Below the pieces are notes generated by a model, which saw only the letters and a list, made by a program, of their open reading frames with translations, did no database searches and was not told the DNA's origin. 20,043 bases of DNA from Candidatus Levyibacteriota bacterium (GTDB taxonomy: Bacteria; Patescibacteriota; Microgenomatia; Levybacterales; UBA12049). Where the stretch lies: NCBI GenBank assembly GCA_016184205.1, contig JACPDD010000020.1, forward strand, positions 7,460-27,502, written 5' to 3'. Shown here piece by piece: positions 18,290 through 20,043 of the stretch; within the stretch, counting starts at the first letter, position 1; every line of letters begins with the position of its first letter. The position numbers and the translations under genes are program-made.

Positions 18290-18760
18290 ATGAAACAAAC
18301 TCAATCAACAAAACTGGTAGACATAAAAAGACAGTGGCATCTGGTTGATCTTAAAGAAAAAACTTTAGGAAGAATATCAACAGATATTGCCAAGCTTTTA
18401 ATGGGAAAAGGAAAGCCTTACTTTGTAAGAAATTTGGACTGCGGTGATTATGTTGTTATTATTAATGCCAGGCAAGTTAAAGTAACAGGAAAGAAAGAAA
18501 CTGACAAGATATATCATAGGCACTCAGGATATCCAGGTGGAAAAAAAGAGGAAACTTTGGGAAAGCTAAGGAAAAGACGTCCGGAAGATATTATAATTCA
18601 TGCAGTTAAGGGAATGCTGCCGCAAAACAAATTAAGAGACAGAATGCTTAAGCGAATGTTTGTTTTTGTTGGGCAGGAACATAAATACAATGATAAGTTT
18701 AAAACTCAAAGCTCAAATATTAAAAGTGAAGAGGAAGGCTCTGTGAAGGTAGGAAGCTAA
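18290..18760 (+). CDS. rplM: 50S ribosomal protein L13 with repeat-derived tail
   Basis: L13 is an early 23S rRNA binder. Landmarks: WHLVDLKEKTLGRISTDIAKLLMGKGKPYF, GDYVVIINARQVKVTGKKETDKIYHRHSGYPGG, RRPEDIIIHAVKGMLPQNKLRDRMLKRMFVFVGQEHKY. The conserved protein ends near GQEHKY. The remaining 20 or so residues (NDKFKTQSSNIKSEEEGSVKVGS) overlap a degenerate heptamer array. GAGGAAAG lies seven to eight bases before the ATG. rpsI follows one base after the stop. Confidence 0.97.
   Translation: MKQTQSTKLVDIKRQWHLVDLKEKTLGRISTDIAKLLMGKGKPYFVRNLDCGDYVVIINARQVKVTGKKETDKIYHRHSGYPGGKKEETLGKLRKRRPEDIIIHAVKGMLPQNKLRDRMLKRMFVFVGQEHKYNDKFKTQSSNIKSEEEGSVKVGS
18701..18728 (+). repeat. Degenerate heptamer array (AAANCTC)x4 in rplM tail
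   Basis: AAAACTC, AAAGCTC, AAATATT, AAAAGTG: each unit starts with AAA at 7-bp spacing. It is weaker than the other arrays but at the same kind of place, the end of the conserved domain. Confidence 0.6.
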
Positions 18761-18761
18761 T

Positions 18762-19226
18762 ATGGCAGAAGAAAAACTTGAAAAAATAAATTCAAAAGAT
18801 TTCGTTTACGCAGTTGGAAGAAGAAAAGCCGCAGTTGCAAGAGTCAGACTGTATAAGACTGTTAAGGCAGGACTTTTGTGGGGAGAAGAAAAAATAGAAA
18901 AAGGAAAAATTCTTGTTAATGAAAAACCGGTTGGAAACTATTTTAGCGGTGGCATAATGGAGTCTTTTTATAAAGAACCATTTCTGGCAACAAACACTCT
19001 GGATAAATATGCAGTCACTATTAGAGTTATGGGCGGAGGACTTAAAGGGCAACTGGACGCGGCGATGCTGGGAATTTCTCGAGCACTTTCTGAAATTGAC
19101 AAAGAAAAATTTAGACCAATTTTAAAGAAAAAAGGACTTTTAACTAGAGACGCAAGGGTTAGAGAAAGAAGAAAAGTTGGAACCGGCGGAAAAGCTAGAA
19201 GAAAAAAGCAGTCTCCAAAACGATAA
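18762..19226 (+). CDS. rpsI: 30S ribosomal protein S9
   Basis: S9 reaches with its C-terminal Lys/Arg into the 30S P site. The 154-aa sequence has DFVYAVGRRKAAVARVRLYK, KILVNEKPVGNYFSGG, GGGLKGQLDAAMLGISRALSE and the C-terminal block LLTRDARVRERRKVGTGGKARRKKQSPKR, ending in the conserved KR. The RKKYG part of the family signature reads RRKVG here, and the usual ARRxxQFSKR reads ARRKKQSPKR. A short insertion (KAGLLWGEEKIEK) lies after strand RLYKT. It is the last gene of the operon. The 97-nt convergent gap to the next gene has no clear terminator hairpin. Confidence 0.97.
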   Translation: MAEEKLEKINSKDFVYAVGRRKAAVARVRLYKTVKAGLLWGEEKIEKGKILVNEKPVGNYFSGGIMESFYKEPFLATNTLDKYAVTIRVMGGGLKGQLDAAMLGISRALSEIDKEKFRPILKKKGLLTRDARVRERRKVGTGGKARRKKQSPKR

Positions 19227-19323
19227 AATTTTCGTCACCTAATTCTTTGCTGGACTTATCACATTTTTGATAGTTAGATATAATTATAAAGTGTGCTTAA
19301 TTTATAAATTTATTGGCCTTTGA

Positions 19324-19734
19324 TTATCTTTTAACCTTTTGCCGCGTGTACCCAGTATATTCCTTCTTTTTAAAAACCATTGTTGACCCGCCAATTTCTC
19401 TATAAGCTTTAGAGCTGTATTCTTTCTCAACTTTTCTTTTTCTAAGATTTATCAATTCAAAGCACGTAGGATGTTCTGCTAGGAGTTTGCCGACCAGAGC
19501 TATAGTTGTTCTGCCCACTTTTAAATTATGTTCTATTTCTTCAGTTGCCATTCCTTTCAATATCCATTCCGCTACTTGAATTCGTCGACCAAGTCGTATT
19601 TTTTCATCTGTTGTTAAAAGTCCATTTATAATGTGATCAACTTCTTCTCCGTCTTTTGCCGCAAGGAATGCATCTCTTAGCCTATTAAGCGCTTCAAAAA
19701 TACTCTCTTTGTCTAAAAAACTGTATCTTCTCAT
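19324..19734 (-). CDS. TrpR/YerC-like helix-turn-helix regulator
   Basis: A 136-aa protein on the minus strand. Residues 14-88 match the Trp-repressor superfamily as seen in the YerC/YecD group: LNRLRDAFLAAKDGEEVDHIINGLLTTDEKIRLGRRIQVAEWILKG, then the DNA-binding helices MATEEIEHNLKVGRTTIALVGKLL (62-85). The C-terminal ~45 residues are basic and rich in Lys, Arg and Tyr (RKRKVEKEYSSKAYREIGG..., ending RQKVKR). They have no counterpart in TrpR. There is no evidence for tryptophan binding. ATG is at 19734, with no Shine-Dalgarno. A dyad over its own promoter suggests autorepression. Confidence 0.85.
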   Translation of the reverse strand: MRRYSFLDKESIFEALNRLRDAFLAAKDGEEVDHIINGLLTTDEKIRLGRRIQVAEWILKGMATEEIEHNLKVGRTTIALVGKLLAEHPTCFELINLRKRKVEKEYSSKAYREIGGSTMVFKKKEYTGYTRQKVKR

Positions 19735-19741
19735 CTTATTT

Positions 19742-19785
19742 ACGATGTTCTAGAATATCGTATGTCATTGAGTGAGAGGTGTCAA
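19742..19785 (-). promoter_or_regulatory. Promoter and operator-like dyad of the TrpR-like gene
   Basis: On the minus strand TTGACA (19780-19785, perfect -35), 17 bp, then TACGAT (19757-19762, -10). The -10 is covered by the 20-nt dyad ACGATGTTCTAGAATATCGT (19742-19761), palindromic except for one G/T pair. Transcription would start near 19750, giving a leader of about 16 nt. The layout is typical of an autorepressor operator. Confidence 0.7.
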
Positions 19786-19895
19786 GGCGTGGAAATTTGG
19801 AATAATTGGAATGTTTTTAATGGAAATATTTTTAGAGGCAAAAGGTAATATTGGTGAGGTCCGGAGACAAAAACAATCCCCAAAGAGGTAATCCC

Positions 19896-20043
19896 CTATC
19901 TTCCTAAATTTCTATTTGTTATTGAAAAATCTCTAATTGATAAATCTATAGACCTGTCATCTAGTGCTGGGAATGGTTTTGGAATTGCATATACCATTGT
20001 ATGTCTTCCATTCACATCTCCTATTCCGGATAAATAAAACTTA
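19896..20043 (-). CDS. C-terminal fragment of an unknown protein (partial)
   Basis: On the minus strand an open frame enters at the right edge and ends in TAG at 19896-19898, giving about 48 residues, including GIGDVNGRHTMVYAIPKPFP and ending ITNRNLGR. I do not recognise it. The + strand of the same stretch is also open but has no start codon. From here to the regulator promoter (19786-19895) I see no gene, only AT-rich sequence with a GGGGATT direct repeat. Confidence 0.35.
   Translation of the reverse strand, partial: KFYLSGIGDVNGRHTMVYAIPKPFPALDDRSIDLSIRDFSITNRNLGR

Noticed and set aside
2447..18728. CRISPR arrays as explanation for the tandem repeats
   Set aside because: Units are 7 bp and contiguous, without spacers, and no cas genes are present.
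19256..19284. TTATCA-17-TATAAT on the + strand after rpsI
   Set aside because: It would transcribe antisense into the TrpR-like gene, with no product visible; chance match in AT-rich sequence is as likely.

Overview
This window is the main ribosomal-protein gene cluster (end of tuf, then the S10, spc and alpha operons) of a bacterium with about 37-40% GC by eye. All genes but the last two run on the + strand. No gene for L30 (rpmD) lies between rpsE and rplO. Loss of L30 is a known trait of the Candidate Phyla Radiation (Patescibacteria). The short-LID adenylate kinase, the TrpR/YerC-like regulator and the AT-rich, tightly overlapping genes fit that group. I infer a Patescibacteria genome, perhaps Microgenomates-like. 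TGA is used as an ordinary stop (rplD, rpsQ, rplO, rpmJ, rpoA), which argues against the code-25 lineages.

Layout. 1-239 is the 3' end of tuf, followed by a terminator-like hairpin and a promoter. 327-992 holds an unknown 114-aa gene and rpsJ. 993-1526 is an unusually long gap containing an apparent insert flanked by 17-bp direct repeats, then a promoter and a structured leader. 1527-10689 holds rplC-rplD-rplW-rplB-[unknown 115-aa gene]-rpsS-rplV-rpsC-rplP-rpmC-rpsQ-rplN-rplX-rplE-rpsN-rpsH-rplF-rplR-rpsE-rplO. 10686-14543 holds secY followed by three P-loop kinases (adk, a CoaE/UPF0200-like kinase, cmk) and map. 14544-14677 is a promoter plus a leader with nested inverted repeats. 14678-17706 holds infA-rpmJ-rpsM-rpsK-rpsD-rpoA. 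After a hairpin come rplQ-rplM-rpsI (17787-19226). A convergent TrpR-like regulator gene with an operator-like palindrome on its promoter follows, and then the last codons of another minus-strand ORF at the right edge.

The genes together supply ribosomal subunits, initiation factor 1, the RNA polymerase alpha subunit, the Sec translocon, N-terminal methionine removal and nucleotide phosphorylation. The ORF order is conserved, but the regulatory units look rewired. I see candidate sigma70-type promoters before the 114-aa ORF, rplC, infA, rpoA and the TrpR-like gene. Several genes lack a Shine-Dalgarno sequence, and some would have near-leaderless mRNAs.

The most striking non-gene signal is a scattered set of short tandem arrays with a period of exactly 7 bp, usually four units. 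They sit at gene junctions, in the tails of rplV, rplQ and rplM, in the head of rplD, and in frame inside map. The heptamer differs from site to site but the period does not. They resemble in form the heptanucleotide STRR repeats known from cyanobacteria.
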